The translations under genes were made by a program, and so were the position numbers. From Bryobacterales bacterium (GTDB lineage: Bacteria; Acidobacteriota; Terriglobia; Bryobacterales; Bryobacteraceae), in contig JADJOP010000032.1 of NCBI GenBank assembly GCA_016713735.1, positions 372,001 to 436,000 of the forward strand: a stretch of 64,000 bases of DNA, given 5' to 3'. Shown here in pieces: positions 8,002 through 17,274 of the stretch. The stretch's first letter is position 1, and every line of letters begins with the position of its first letter. Under the pieces are notes generated by a model, which had not been told where the DNA came from, searched no databases, and worked only from the letters and a program-made list of their open reading frames with translations.

Positions 8002-10237
8002 ATCGACGACATACACTTGACGGGACCGTGCGAGGAATTGCACGGTCCCGTTTGCATTTTGGGTTACCTCGACGCGTGCGCCGCCAGGGCCGGTGATGGC
8101 GGGCGTGGCGCCCGAAGGCGGCCGGACGACCAGCCACTGGTCGGCGGCGGTGGATAGCCGGGCACGGGTGCCCTTGCCGTTGGCCCATTCCAGATCGACG
8201 CCAACATTGCCTCGTGCACGCAGCCCGGTGAGGGAGCCCGAGCCCCATGCCGCGGGGAGGGCGGGGAAGAGCGCGATCTCCCAAGCGTGGCTTTGGAGAA
8301 GCATCTCGGCCATGCCCGCCGTGCCGCCAAAGTTGCCGTCGATCTGAAACGGCGGGTGGTTGTCGAACATGTTGGGGTGGGTCGACTTGGCGAGCAGGGC
8401 GACGATGTTCTCATGCGCCTTCGCGCCCTCTTCCAGGCGGGCCCAGAAGTTGATGATCCAGGCGCGGCTCCAGCCGGTGTGGCCGCTGCCGGCGGCGAGG
8501 CGGCGTTCGAGCGCGGTGCGGGCGGCGCGGGCCAGCTCCGGCGTGGTGCGCGGCGCGATCTGGTTGCCGGGGTGAAGGGCAAACAGGTGCGAGATGTGGC
8601 GGTGGCCGGGGTCGGGCTCCTCGTATTCCTCCAACCACTCGAGCAGCTGACCATGCGAACCGATGCGTAGAGGCGGCAGCTTGTCGCGCGCCTTGAGCAC
8701 GGCCTGCGCGAACGGTTCGTCGAGGCCCAGGATGCGCGCCGCCCCGGCCACGCGCGTGAACAGGGCATGGGCGATTTCGATATCCATCGTCGGCGACATG
8801 CAGAGCTTGCCGATCTGGCCGTCGCGGGTTTTGTAGCGGTTCTCGGGCGAGATCGAGGGGCCGATGAGCAGTCGGCCTTGCCCGTCGCGCGTGGCGGTGG
8901 CGAGCAGAAACTCGGCGGCTTCCTTCATCACCGGGTAGGCGCGCCGGGCCAGGAAGGCGCGGTCGTGCGTGAATTCGTAGTGATCCCAGAAGTGGAGGCT
9001 GAGCCAGGCCGCGCCCATCGGCCAGATGCCGGAGCCGACGCCATCGATGGGCACGGCGTGTCCCCAACCGTCGGTGTTGTGATGGAGCACGAAGCCGGGG
9101 GCGTTGTACATCTGGCGGGCCACGCGGCGGCCGTCGTCGCGCGCCTTTTCGACCAGGTCGAAGAGCGGTTCGTGGAGCTCGGAGAGGTTGGTCACCTCGG
9201 CCGGCCAGTAGTTCATCTCGGTGTTGATGTTGATGGTGTATTTGCTTTCCCAGGGCGGGGCGAGCAGGTCGTTCCAGATGCCTTGGAGGTTCGCCGGCAG
9301 CGTGCCGGGACGGCTGCTGGCGATCAGAAGATAGCGGCCGAACTGGAAGTAGAGCGGTTCGAGCGCCGTGTCGGTGACGCCGGAAGCGACGCGCCGCAGC
9401 CGTTCATCGGTGGGCAGGTCGGGCGCGGGGGCGTTCATTTGGAAGGTGACGCGGCGATAGAGGCGCTGGTAGTCGGCGAGGTGAGCGGCGGCCAGGGCGT
9501 CGTAGCCGCGTGTGGGCAGCTTCACGTCGAGCGACCGCATGGAGGTTCCGGCGTTGAGCAGCAGCAGAGCGGAGTCGGCGCCGGTGACAACGATGCGCTG
9601 CCCGTCGATGGTGGTCATGCCGCCGCGCGCGCGAACGTGCAGTACGGCGCGGAACTGCACACCCGTCTTGGGCTCACCGGCATGGCGCTCGCCGTTGGGA
9701 ATGGCGCGGCCCTCCAGCACGACGCGATTGGGCGCTTCGGCACGGGCGTTGGCGTCGGCCTCGCGGCTCAGGGTGGCCGAGAAGCTGAGGCTGCCGCGGC
9801 GGCTGGCGGTGAGGCGCATCACGATTGCCTGGTCGGGCGCCGAGGCAAACACCTCGCGGGTGTAGTCGACACCGTCGACGCGGTAGCGGACCGTGGCCAG
9901 GCTGGTAAGGCGGCATGCGGCGCGGCGTGGCGATGATGGCCTTGTCGGCCAGCGCTTCGGCTTCCTTCACCTGCCCGGATAGCAGCAGCCGGCGCACCTC
10001 GGGCAGCGCGCCCGCGGCCTGGGGATTGATGCGGTCGCGCTTCTCGCCCGCCCAGACGGAGTCCTCGTTCAACTGCAGCCGTTCGCTGGCCGTGCCGCCG
10101 AAGATCATCGCGCCCAGCCGGCCGTTGCCCACCGGCAGCGCCTCGCTCCATTTGGCGGCGGGCGCGGTGTACCAGAGCGAGAGGGGCTGAGCCAACAGGC
10201 CGAGCGGAAGGAGGAGAGAAACGAGAACGCCGCGCAT
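7987..10237 (-). pseudogene. GH95 alpha-L-fucosidase, frameshifted with an internal deletion
   Basis: Family GH95 enzymes remove terminal alpha-L-fucose from glycans by inversion. The N-terminal part starts at ATG 10237 with a signal peptide (MRGVLVSLLLPLGLLAQ) and the family opening (WYTAPAAKWSEALPVGNGRLG). The frame then breaks near 9915: after MPPYQP the reading frame changes to LATVRYRVDGVDYTREVF and continues to 7987. Relative to the family, roughly 20-25 residues are missing at the junction, so this is a deletion as well as a shift. The catalytic region is intact: the MNYWP asparagine, the glutamate of PSISPENRY and the aspartate of FQIDGNFGG are all present. Either recent gene loss or an assembly fault. 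Confidence 0.8.
8020..8060 (+). terminator. rho-independent terminator after rpoD
   Basis: A perfect 12-bp inverted repeat (ACGGGACCGTGC, 8-base loop, GCACGGTCCCGT; 8020-8051) is followed by TTGCATTTT. It begins 18 bases past the rpoD stop. It lies inside the last codons of the minus-strand GH95 gene. Confidence 0.75.
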
Positions 10238-10302
10238 GGACACTAGCGTATCCATTTTGCGGCGTTTGGTTTGCAGCGTATAGCGAAGGGTTGTGGCTGG
10301 CC

Positions 10303-13300
10303 TTAGAGTTCGGCGGCGATCTTTTCGGAAGTGAACGCTTCGATCACGTCGCCCGGTTTGACGTCGTTGTAGTTGGCGATGTTGATTCCGCACTCAAAGC
10401 CCTGCTTCACTTCGCTCGCGTCATCCTTGAAGCGGCGCAGGCCTTCGACCTTGCCGGTGTGGATGACGACGTTGTCGCGCAGCAGGCGCATGTCGGCGCC
10501 GCGCTTGATGATGCCGTCCTGCACGTGGCAGCCGGCCACCGTGCCGACCTTGGTGATGCGGAAGGTGTCGCGCACCTCGGCGCGGCCGAGGTAGACCTCG
10601 CGGATGACCGGCTCCAGCAGGCCGGCCATGGCTTTGCGGATCTCCTGCGTCAGATCGTAGATGATCGTGTGCAGGCGGACGTCGACCTTTTCCTGCTCGG
10701 CCAGAGCCGTTGCCGAACGTTCCGGGCGCACGTTGAAGCCGATGATGATGCCTTCGGAGGCCGACGCCAGTTGGACGTCGTTTTCGCGGATGGCGCCGAC
10801 GCCGGCGTGGATGACGCGGATCTTCACCTTGTCGGTGGAGAGCTTCTGCAGCGTTTCGGTGAGCACTTCGGCCGAACCGCCAACGTCGGCCTTGATGATG
10901 AGGTTGAGTTCCCGCGTCTCGCCCTCTCTCAGCTGCTGGTGCAGGCTTTCGAGAGTAATGCGGCTCTTGGCCATCAACTGTTCGCGGTCGCGCGTTTCGC
11001 GGTAGCCGACGATCTGCTTGGCCTTGGCCGTATCGGTGACCACCTGCAGCGTATCGCCCACCTCGGGCATGTCTTCCAGACCAAGGACCTCCACCGGCGT
11101 GGAAGGCTCGGCTTCCTTCACCGGCTCGCCATGGTCATCAAACAGCGCGCGGACCTTGCCGAACACCGTGCCGCAGATGAAGAAGTCGCCCACGCGGAGC
11201 GTTCCGTTGCGCACCAGCACGGTGGCCACCGGGCCGCGGCCGCGATCCAACTGCGCTTCGAGCACGGTACACAGGGCCGGGCGTCCGGGGTTGGCCTTCA
11301 GATTCTGCATCTCGGCCACGAGGAGAATCATTTCGAGCAACAGCTCGAGGTTCTGCCGGGACTTGGCCGAAACGGGCACCATCACGGTATCGCCGCCCCA
11401 GTCTTCGGCCAGCAGGTTGAGGTCGCTCAACTGTTGCTTGATGCGGTCGATCTGGGCATCGGGCTTGTCGATCTTGTTGATGGCGACGATCAGCGGCACG
11501 CCGGCGGCTTTGGCGTGGTCGATGGCTTCACGCGTCTGCGGCATCACGCCATCATCGGCGGCGACGACGAGAATGACGATGTCGGTGACTTTGGCGCCGC
11601 GGGCGCGCATGCGTGTGAACGCTTCGTGGCCGGGCGTATCGATGAAGACGATCTTCTGGCCGTTGTGGACGGTCTGGTAGGCGCCGATGTGCTGGGTGAT
11701 GCCGCCGGCCTCGCGGTCGGCGACGTGGGCCAGCCGGATGGCGTCGAGCAGCGAGGTTTTGCCGTGGTCGACGTGGCCCATGACGGTGACCACGGGCGGA
11801 CGCTTGATCATGTCCGCCTCGACCTGGCTGAGGTCGACTTCCTGCATCGTCTCCTCCTCGAAACTCAGTTTATTGGTGAGCGCGCCGAAGCCCTCGGCGA
11901 TCTCCTCGGCCAGCTTGGTGTCGAGCGTCTGGTTGATGGTGACGAACATCTTCTTGCGCGTGAGCATGCGCTGGATGACGACGTTCGCCTTCAAGCCGAG
12001 TTTCTCGGCCAGTTCCTTAACGGTGATGCCTTCCGAGATCGTGATTTCGGCATTGGCCGCCTGCACCTCCGCCTCCTGGCGGCGGTACATCGGCTGGTGC
12101 TTACCCTCGCGGTCGGCCTCGCGGTCGACCACCGGGCGGCGGCCGACGGGCTTGCCCTGATGGCGGCGGTCAGGCGTGGCAACCGTGGGCGGTTCGGGCA
12201 GCGGCGCGGTGGGGTGCATGCCGCGGCCGCGCATCGGCCGGCCTCCACCAGGACCGCCGGGACCGCCGGGACCACCCGGGGAGGGCATGCCGGGACCGCG
12301 TTGCGGCGAGGGCTGGCCGGGCCGGACAGGCCCGCGGAAATCGTAAATCGGACGGCCCGGCACGGGTGTGGCCCGCGGTGCGCCGGGGCGCGGCGAAGGC
12401 TGGCCGGGAGCCGAGGTCCGTTGAGTCTGTTGCAGTTTGGCCACCAGGTCGGGACGCGGTGGCACCACCGGGCGCGGCGCGGGTTGCCCGGCCAGGCCGC
12501 TGCGCTGACCGGCGCCGGCGATGGGACCCGAGGGGGCCGGCGGGCGATCAGGACGGGGTGGCATGGGGGGACGCGGCGCGGCCGGGCGCGCCGGTCCAGG
12601 CATCGGCGGCGGCGCCGGCTGGCCCAGCGGCGGCCGGACCTGTTCGCCGGGCTTTGAGGTCATCGCCGCCGGCAGGGGCTGCCGGGGACCGGAGAGAATC
12701 TGTCCGGGCCTGCGCGGCGCCTCGCCCGGCGTGGGAGCCGCCGGAGCGGATGGGGTGGCTGGCGGCCTCGACGGCGCGGATCCCGCCGCCACGGGGGGAC
12801 GCGGCGTCGCCGGAGCATGCGACATGGGCGGCGACGCGGGCTGCGGCGCCACGGGCTGCGACACGGGCGCGCTGGGAGCCGCCGGGGCGCTGCCCGCGGC
12901 CAGAGGCGGACGAATCGCTTTGGGCGCCATGGTCGGGCGCGGAGGAATGGGAATCGAAGGAACGCTTGTCTTCCCGGCTGCCAGGGGAGGGCGCACGGGA
13001 GCAATGGGTGGACGGATGGGCGCCGGCGTTTCGCGCTCCCTTTCTTCAGCAGGGGGCGGCGCGGCGAGTGCGGGAGGTGGCGTATCGGTCTCCTTGGGAG
13101 GTACAGCGGGAACAGGGGGCGGCACGGCGGGAGCTGTCGGCGTGGCCGGCGGGGGCGCGTCTGCAACAGGGGGTGCGGGTTTCACTGTGGGCGCGGCGTG
13201 AGCGGCCTGTTCGGCCGCAGCCGGCTCGATGGCATCGGCATCGTCGTCAGGATGGGGAACGTAGGAAGCGCCCTCGCCCTTGCCTGCCAGCAACTGGCGG

Positions 13301-13440
13301 ATGTTCAGCGCCACGTCGTCATCAAGCGAACTGGAATGTGTCTTCTTATCGCTGACACCCAGCTCGGGCAGCAGGTCGAGAATGACACCGGGCTTCACCT
13401 CGAGTTCCCGCGCTAGTTCGTTGATGCGAATTTTACTCAT
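10303..13440 (-). CDS. infB: translation initiation factor IF-2
   Basis: 1045 residues, longer than most. Order: N-terminal IF2_N helical domain (INELARELEVKPGVILDLL), a linker of almost 400 residues made mostly of Pro, Ala, Gly and Arg, a second IF2_N domain (ITVKELAEKLGLKANVVI), then the GTPase domain with G1 GHVDHGKTS (about 555), G3 DTPGHE (about 600) and G4 NKID (about 654), followed by domains II-IV. IF-2 places initiator tRNA on the small ribosomal subunit in the cytoplasm. Third gene of rimP-nusA-infB. No ylxR or L7Ae-like gene stands in the 118-base nusA-infB gap, unlike in many Gram-positive operons. Confidence 0.97.
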   Translation of the reverse strand: MSKIRINELARELEVKPGVILDLLPELGVSDKKTHSSSLDDDVALNIRQLLAGKGEGASYVPHPDDDADAIEPAAAEQAAHAAPTVKPAPPVADAPPPATPTAPAVPPPVPAVPPKETDTPPPALAAPPPAEERERETPAPIRPPIAPVRPPLAAGKTSVPSIPIPPRPTMAPKAIRPPLAAGSAPAAPSAPVSQPVAPQPASPPMSHAPATPRPPVAAGSAPSRPPATPSAPAAPTPGEAPRRPGQILSGPRQPLPAAMTSKPGEQVRPPLGQPAPPPMPGPARPAAPRPPMPPRPDRPPAPSGPIAGAGQRSGLAGQPAPRPVVPPRPDLVAKLQQTQRTSAPGQPSPRPGAPRATPVPGRPIYDFRGPVRPGQPSPQRGPGMPSPGGPGGPGGPGGGRPMRGRGMHPTAPLPEPPTVATPDRRHQGKPVGRRPVVDREADREGKHQPMYRRQEAEVQAANAEITISEGITVKELAEKLGLKANVVIQRMLTRKKMFVTINQTLDTKLAEEIAEGFGALTNKLSFEEETMQEVDLSQVEADMIKRPPVVTVMGHVDHGKTSLLDAIRLAHVADREAGGITQHIGAYQTVHNGQKIVFIDTPGHEAFTRMRARGAKVTDIVILVVAADDGVMPQTREAIDHAKAAGVPLIVAINKIDKPDAQIDRIKQQLSDLNLLAEDWGGDTVMVPVSAKSRQNLELLLEMILLVAEMQNLKANPGRPALCTVLEAQLDRGRGPVATVLVRNGTLRVGDFFICGTVFGKVRALFDDHGEPVKEAEPSTPVEVLGLEDMPEVGDTLQVVTDTAKAKQIVGYRETRDREQLMAKSRITLESLHQQLREGETRELNLIIKADVGGSAEVLTETLQKLSTDKVKIRVIHAGVGAIRENDVQLASASEGIIIGFNVRPERSATALAEQEKVDVRLHTIIYDLTQEIRKAMAGLLEPVIREVYLGRAEVRDTFRITKVGTVAGCHVQDGIIKRGADMRLLRDNVVIHTGKVEGLRRFKDDASEVKQGFECGINIANYNDVKPGDVIEAFTSEKIAAEL

Positions 13441-13558
13441 ACCGGTTCGTTTCGGGGGTTGGCCTTTCGCGCGGACTCAGAACGCAATTCGAGCGGCACG
13501 GGCGCGCTCCGAGCGGCGCGCGAGGCCAGGATGTGAGGAATGGAGCGTACGCAATCGC

Positions 13559-15199
13559 CTATTCCGAATCCTTTATGGTATCAGATTCCGGCTGCGTGGA
13601 ATCCGCAACCGCTTCCTCTTCGGAGGTTTGCGGAGGCTCGGCCGCCACTTCCGGGGCTTCCACGGCCTCCGTGGCCGACACTTCGGCCGGGTCACCGGCC
13701 GCCTCGGCTTGGGCTGCGTCCCCAGCCGGCGCTGCCTCTACTTCCTCAGCCGGCGGCGCCGCTACTTCCTCGGCTGACGGCGCCTCTGCGTCCTCATCCG
13801 GCGCCGTCTCCGCTTCCTCAGCGGGGGCCGCCTCGGTTTCCGCCGCGGGGGCCGCCTGTGGCGCAACGCCCAGCGGAGGTTGAATGGGCATGCCGCCGAC
13901 AAACTCCTGGGGCGGAGGCGGGGCCGCCTGCGCTTCAAACTGCTGGTAGTAAGAAATCACGCTCGATTGAATCGTCTCCACGCTGTCGGGCTCGATGCCT
14001 TCAATCAAGGCCAGATCCTCCGGCGTCATCGAACCGAGCTTCTCCACCGTCCCAATGCCGGAACCAATCAGCAGTTCGGCCAGCCCCTCCGGCAGGCCAT
14101 GGTCGATCAGAATGGAAACAGGAGCGCCCGGCGCCATTACGGCGGCCATCTGCGACTCCACTTCCTGCCGCTTCTCTTCCTCGCTCTTGATGTCGATGTG
14201 CCAGCCCAGTAGCTTCGCCGCCAGCCGTACGTTCTGGCCCTTCTTGCCGATGGCAAGCGAAAGCTGGGTGTCGTCGACAATCACTTCCATGTGCCGCTCA
14301 ATGGGGTCGACGATGGCCACACGCGTAATGCGGGCCGGGCTCAGGGAGTGAGTGGCAAAGGTGGCGATATCTTCGGAATATTCAATGATGTCGATTTTTT
14401 CACCGCGCAGTTCGCGGATGATCGACTGCACGCGCATGCCTTTCATGCCCACGCAGGCGCCGACGCTGTCCACGTCGCGGTCGCGGCTATGCACGGCGAT
14501 TTTGGTCCGTTCGCCGGCTTCCCGCGCGCAGCCCTTGATCTGCACCGTGCTGTCGTAAATCTCCGGCACCTCTTGTTCAAACAGCCGCTGCACCAGGTCG
14601 GGCGAGGCGCGGCTGACCATCACGCCGGCGTTCTTGCCCGTCTTTTCCACGCTCTTGATCACCACGCGGATGCGGTCGCCGATCGTGAAGTTCTCCAGGC
14701 GCGACTGCTCCTTCTTCGGCAGCCGGGCTTCCGTTTTGCCCAGGTCGACCACCATGTCCTGGCCTTCGATGCGCTTGATGGTGCAATGCAGCAGGTCGCC
14801 CACCCGGCCGGAGAATTCAGCGAAAATATTCTCGCGTTCGGCCTCACGCACCTTTTGCAGAATCACCTGCTTGGCCGTCTGCGCTGAAATGCGGCCCAGG
14901 GCTTCGGCGCTCTTGGGGATGCGGACGAGGCCGCCCACTTCGGCTTTGGGGTCGAGTTTGCGCGCCTGGTCGAGCGTCAGTTCGTTCACCTTGTCGGTGA
15001 CCTCGTCGACGACGTTCTTCACGATGAACAGCAGAATAGCGCCGCTCTTCGGATCGAAGTCCACGGCCATGTTCTCTTCCGTGCGGAAGTGTTTGCGCGC
15101 CGCCACCATCAGCGCGTCTTTCACGGCGTCGAGAATGACATGTGCGTCAACGCCCTTTTCCTTGCTCAGGATTTCGATGGATTGATAGATCGATGCCAA
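13559..15199 (-). CDS. nusA: transcription termination/antitermination factor NusA
   Basis: 546 residues from TTG at 15199. N-terminal RNA-polymerase-binding domain (residues 1-130), S1 domain (about 140-205), two KH domains (VGMKGMRVQSIIREL and LAIGKKGQNVRLAAKLLGW), and one helix-hairpin-helix unit (LIEGIEPDSVETIQ region). The last roughly 100 residues are an acidic tail of Glu, Ala and Pro that does not look folded. NusA modulates pausing, termination and antitermination. Sits between rimP and infB as in most bacteria. TTG starts are often weak; whether this limits expression is unknown. Confidence 0.97.
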   Translation of the reverse strand: MASIYQSIEILSKEKGVDAHVILDAVKDALMVAARKHFRTEENMAVDFDPKSGAILLFIVKNVVDEVTDKVNELTLDQARKLDPKAEVGGLVRIPKSAEALGRISAQTAKQVILQKVREAERENIFAEFSGRVGDLLHCTIKRIEGQDMVVDLGKTEARLPKKEQSRLENFTIGDRIRVVIKSVEKTGKNAGVMVSRASPDLVQRLFEQEVPEIYDSTVQIKGCAREAGERTKIAVHSRDRDVDSVGACVGMKGMRVQSIIRELRGEKIDIIEYSEDIATFATHSLSPARITRVAIVDPIERHMEVIVDDTQLSLAIGKKGQNVRLAAKLLGWHIDIKSEEEKRQEVESQMAAVMAPGAPVSILIDHGLPEGLAELLIGSGIGTVEKLGSMTPEDLALIEGIEPDSVETIQSSVISYYQQFEAQAAPPPPQEFVGGMPIQPPLGVAPQAAPAAETEAAPAEEAETAPDEDAEAPSAEEVAAPPAEEVEAAPAGDAAQAEAAGDPAEVSATEAVEAPEVAAEPPQTSEEEAVADSTQPESDTIKDSE

Positions 15200-15232
15200 G
15201 GGTATCTAGCCTCTGTCTCGGGGTTGCCGGAA

Positions 15233-15697
15233 TTACCAGTCGAATTTCAGGTTGGCCCGCGCCACCTGGGTGAGGGGAATCGGGATCGATTCGCCCGGAG
15301 CGGCCTCAAGCGTGATGACACCGTCGGCGAACCCCGCCAGCGTGCCTTCCCACACCTTGTGCCCCTCAATGGGTTCGCTCAGGACGATTTTCGCCTTCTG
15401 GCCGGCGAAGCGTTCGAAATCGCGGGGATGGCTGAGCTTGCGCTCCACCCCTGGCGAACTCACTTCCAGCGTGTAGCGTCCCCCGGGAATCACGTCCTCC
15501 ATGTCGAGAACGGTGCCGACATACTCGGAGATGTTCCGGCAGTCGGCGTGGGTCACGCCCGCGGGTTTGTCGATGAAGATGCGGAGCACACGCGCGCTGC
15601 CGGAGCCCTTGAGTTCCACCTCAACGGCTTCGATGCCTTCGTTGCGGCCCGCGCGTTCCACGATTTCGGTCACCTTGTCGACGATCTCGCTCTTCAT
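15233..15697 (-). CDS. rimP: ribosome maturation factor RimP
   Basis: 154 residues, normal for the family. Conserved features include the segment LRIFIDKPAGVTHADC in the N-terminal domain, the SSPGVERKL motif, and a C-terminal Sm-like barrel (VWEGTLAGF). RimP assists assembly of the 30S subunit. First gene of rimP-nusA-infB; a hairpin with a T-run on the same strand precedes it, suggesting that expression of the whole operon may be attenuated. Confidence 0.95.
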   Translation of the reverse strand: MKSEIVDKVTEIVERAGRNEGIEAVEVELKGSGSARVLRIFIDKPAGVTHADCRNISEYVGTVLDMEDVIPGGRYTLEVSSPGVERKLSHPRDFERFAGQKAKIVLSEPIEGHKVWEGTLAGFADGVITLEAAPGESIPIPLTQVARANLKFDW

Positions 15698-15715
15698 CCG
15701 GCCTCTGCCACCAAT

Positions 15716-15737
15716 AAAAAAGTGGGCTCACGCCCAC
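15716..15737 (-). terminator. terminator-like hairpin in the rimP leader (possible attenuator)
   Basis: Reading the minus strand, GTGGGC, a four-base loop and GCCCAC (15737-15722) form a perfect 6-bp stem directly followed by six T (15721-15716). It lies 19 bases upstream of the rimP ATG and downstream of the candidate -10. No minus-strand gene lies upstream that would need a terminator, because the next gene is divergent. An attenuator in the operon leader fits best. Confidence 0.6.
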
Positions 15738-15763
15738 CTGAAGTAAGCCAAACTTTCACCTTG

Positions 15764-15769
15764 ATTATA
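15764..15769 (-). promoter_or_regulatory. candidate -10 of the rimP-nusA-infB operon
   Basis: A perfect TATAAT is read on the minus strand at 15769-15764. No good -35 is present at the usual distance, so the promoter may depend on an activator or on another element. Transcription would begin near 15757, giving a leader of about 60 bases that includes the hairpin at 15716-15737. Confidence 0.5.
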
Positions 15770-15867
15770 CATCGGGTTTCCGGCGGGGGGCGAAAATCGG
15801 AACCAACTGCCCGCGGCGGCCCCCTTTGGTAACCTGAAAGGTACTTCATTCGAAAAGGAGCCCTTCC

Positions 15868-17142
15868 ATGTCTGAATCCGTGTCCAGGCGGAGCTTGGTC
15901 AAGAAAGCCGCCATCGCGGCAGCGCCGGCGTTCATCCCGAATCTCGTTGCGCAAAGCAAGAAGATGACTGTCGGCTTCATTGGAACCGGCGGACGAGGCT
16001 ATTACCTGATGGACCGCCTCTATGCGGGCAGCGCCTCGCGGGCCACGGTCTTGAGCGTGTGCGATACCTACGCCGGCAACCTGAACCGCGCCAAGGACCG
16101 CGCCGCCACCGTCGAGGGTAAGGCTCCCAAGACCTTCGTCGACTACCAGCAGCTGCTGGCCGACCCCAATATCCAGATCGTCGTCATCGCCACCCCCGAG
16201 CATCTGCACCACGAGATGACCCTGGCCGCGCTCAAGGCGGGCAAACACGTCTACATCGAGAAGCCGCTCGCGCAGACCATCGAGAAGGGTGAGGAGCTGA
16301 TCAAGGCCGCCAACGCCTCCGGCAAAAAGGTGCAGGTGGGCACGCAGAACCGCTCCAATTCGCTCTACATCATGGCCAAGACCATGGTCGCCCAGGGCCT
16401 CATCGGCGAGTGCCACTACGTGCGCGCCTTCTGGTATCGCGCCGCGCTCACCAACGGCGCACCGGCCTGGCGCTACAACATCCCCACCGACGCCTCGCCC
16501 GAAAACACCGACTACAGCCGCTTCCTCGGCCCCGCGCCCAAGACCGCCTTCAACAAGAACCGCTACTTCCAGTGGCGCCTTTACTGGGATTATTCGGGCG
16601 GCATCTCCACCGACCTGCTCGTCCACCAGACCGACATCTCCAACTTCGTCATGGGGAAGACCGTGCCCAAGTCGTGCGTGGCCTCGGGCGGCGTCTACCG
16701 CTGGACCGAGGGCGATGACCGCGATGTGCCCGATACGCTCAGCGCGCTCTACGAATACAACGACAAGTTCCACATCAACTACTCCTGCTACTTCGGCAAC
16801 GACGAGTTCGGCTACGGCGAGCAGTTCTGCGGCAATGAAGGCACGATCCAGGTGTTGAACCGCCAGACGCTCATGTTCACGCCGCAGAAGTTTGCCGGCA
16901 AGCCGCCGGCCCACGTCGCCGCTCGCAGCGAGGTGAAGCTCGACCTGCGCGGCAACGACAACCCGGCCGTCGAAGCGCACATCCGCAATCTGCTCGACGC
17001 CATCGAAGGCAAGGCGCAACTGGTGGCTCCGGTCGAAGTCGGCCAGCAGGCGGCCATCAGCGGCCACATGGCCACGCTCGCCTTCCGCAACAACAAGATG
17101 GTGGTGTGGGACGACAAGGCGCGCAAGTACAGCTTCGTCTAG
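15868..17142 (+). CDS. Tat-exported Gfo/Idh/MocA family oxidoreductase
   Basis: 424 residues with a twin-arginine signal (RRSLVKKAAIAAAPAF). The Rossmann motif follows at once (VGFIGTGGRG), and the conserved EKPLAQT, whose Lys belongs to the active site of this superfamily, lies near residue 131. These enzymes oxidise or epimerise sugars and polyols with a bound NAD(P). Export of the folded, cofactor-loaded protein to the periplasm is inferred from the Tat signal. AAGGAG (15856-15861) supports the start. An MFS transporter gene follows after a terminator. The substrate cannot be told from sequence. Confidence 0.9.
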   Translation: MSESVSRRSLVKKAAIAAAPAFIPNLVAQSKKMTVGFIGTGGRGYYLMDRLYAGSASRATVLSVCDTYAGNLNRAKDRAATVEGKAPKTFVDYQQLLADPNIQIVVIATPEHLHHEMTLAALKAGKHVYIEKPLAQTIEKGEELIKAANASGKKVQVGTQNRSNSLYIMAKTMVAQGLIGECHYVRAFWYRAALTNGAPAWRYNIPTDASPENTDYSRFLGPAPKTAFNKNRYFQWRLYWDYSGGISTDLLVHQTDISNFVMGKTVPKSCVASGGVYRWTEGDDRDVPDTLSALYEYNDKFHINYSCYFGNDEFGYGEQFCGNEGTIQVLNRQTLMFTPQKFAGKPPAHVAARSEVKLDLRGNDNPAVEAHIRNLLDAIEGKAQLVAPVEVGQQAAISGHMATLAFRNNKMVVWDDKARKYSFV

Positions 17143-17182
17143 TTACCCTCCGCCACCCATCGCTGGCATTTGTTACGATTGA

Positions 17183-17217
17183 GGACCGTTCGGGCCAAAC
17201 ACCCGGACGGTCCTTTT
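17183..17217 (+). terminator. rho-independent terminator
   Basis: GGACCGTTCGGG (17183-17194) pairs with CCCGGACGGTCC (17202-17213) over 12 positions, one of them G-U, around a 7-base loop; TTTT follows. It ends the oxidoreductase transcript 41 bases after its stop. Confidence 0.85.
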
Positions 17218-17274
17218 CGTTTGCTGGAACCTGCGCCGCCGCCCGTGCGGGGCGCGACATCTTAGGAGATCGAC

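Noticed and set aside
10291..12657. 788-codon plus-strand open frame opposite infB
   Set aside because: It lies entirely within infB on the other strand, is composed of His/Asp/Val-rich low complexity, and shows no domain. It comes from the strong GC3 bias.
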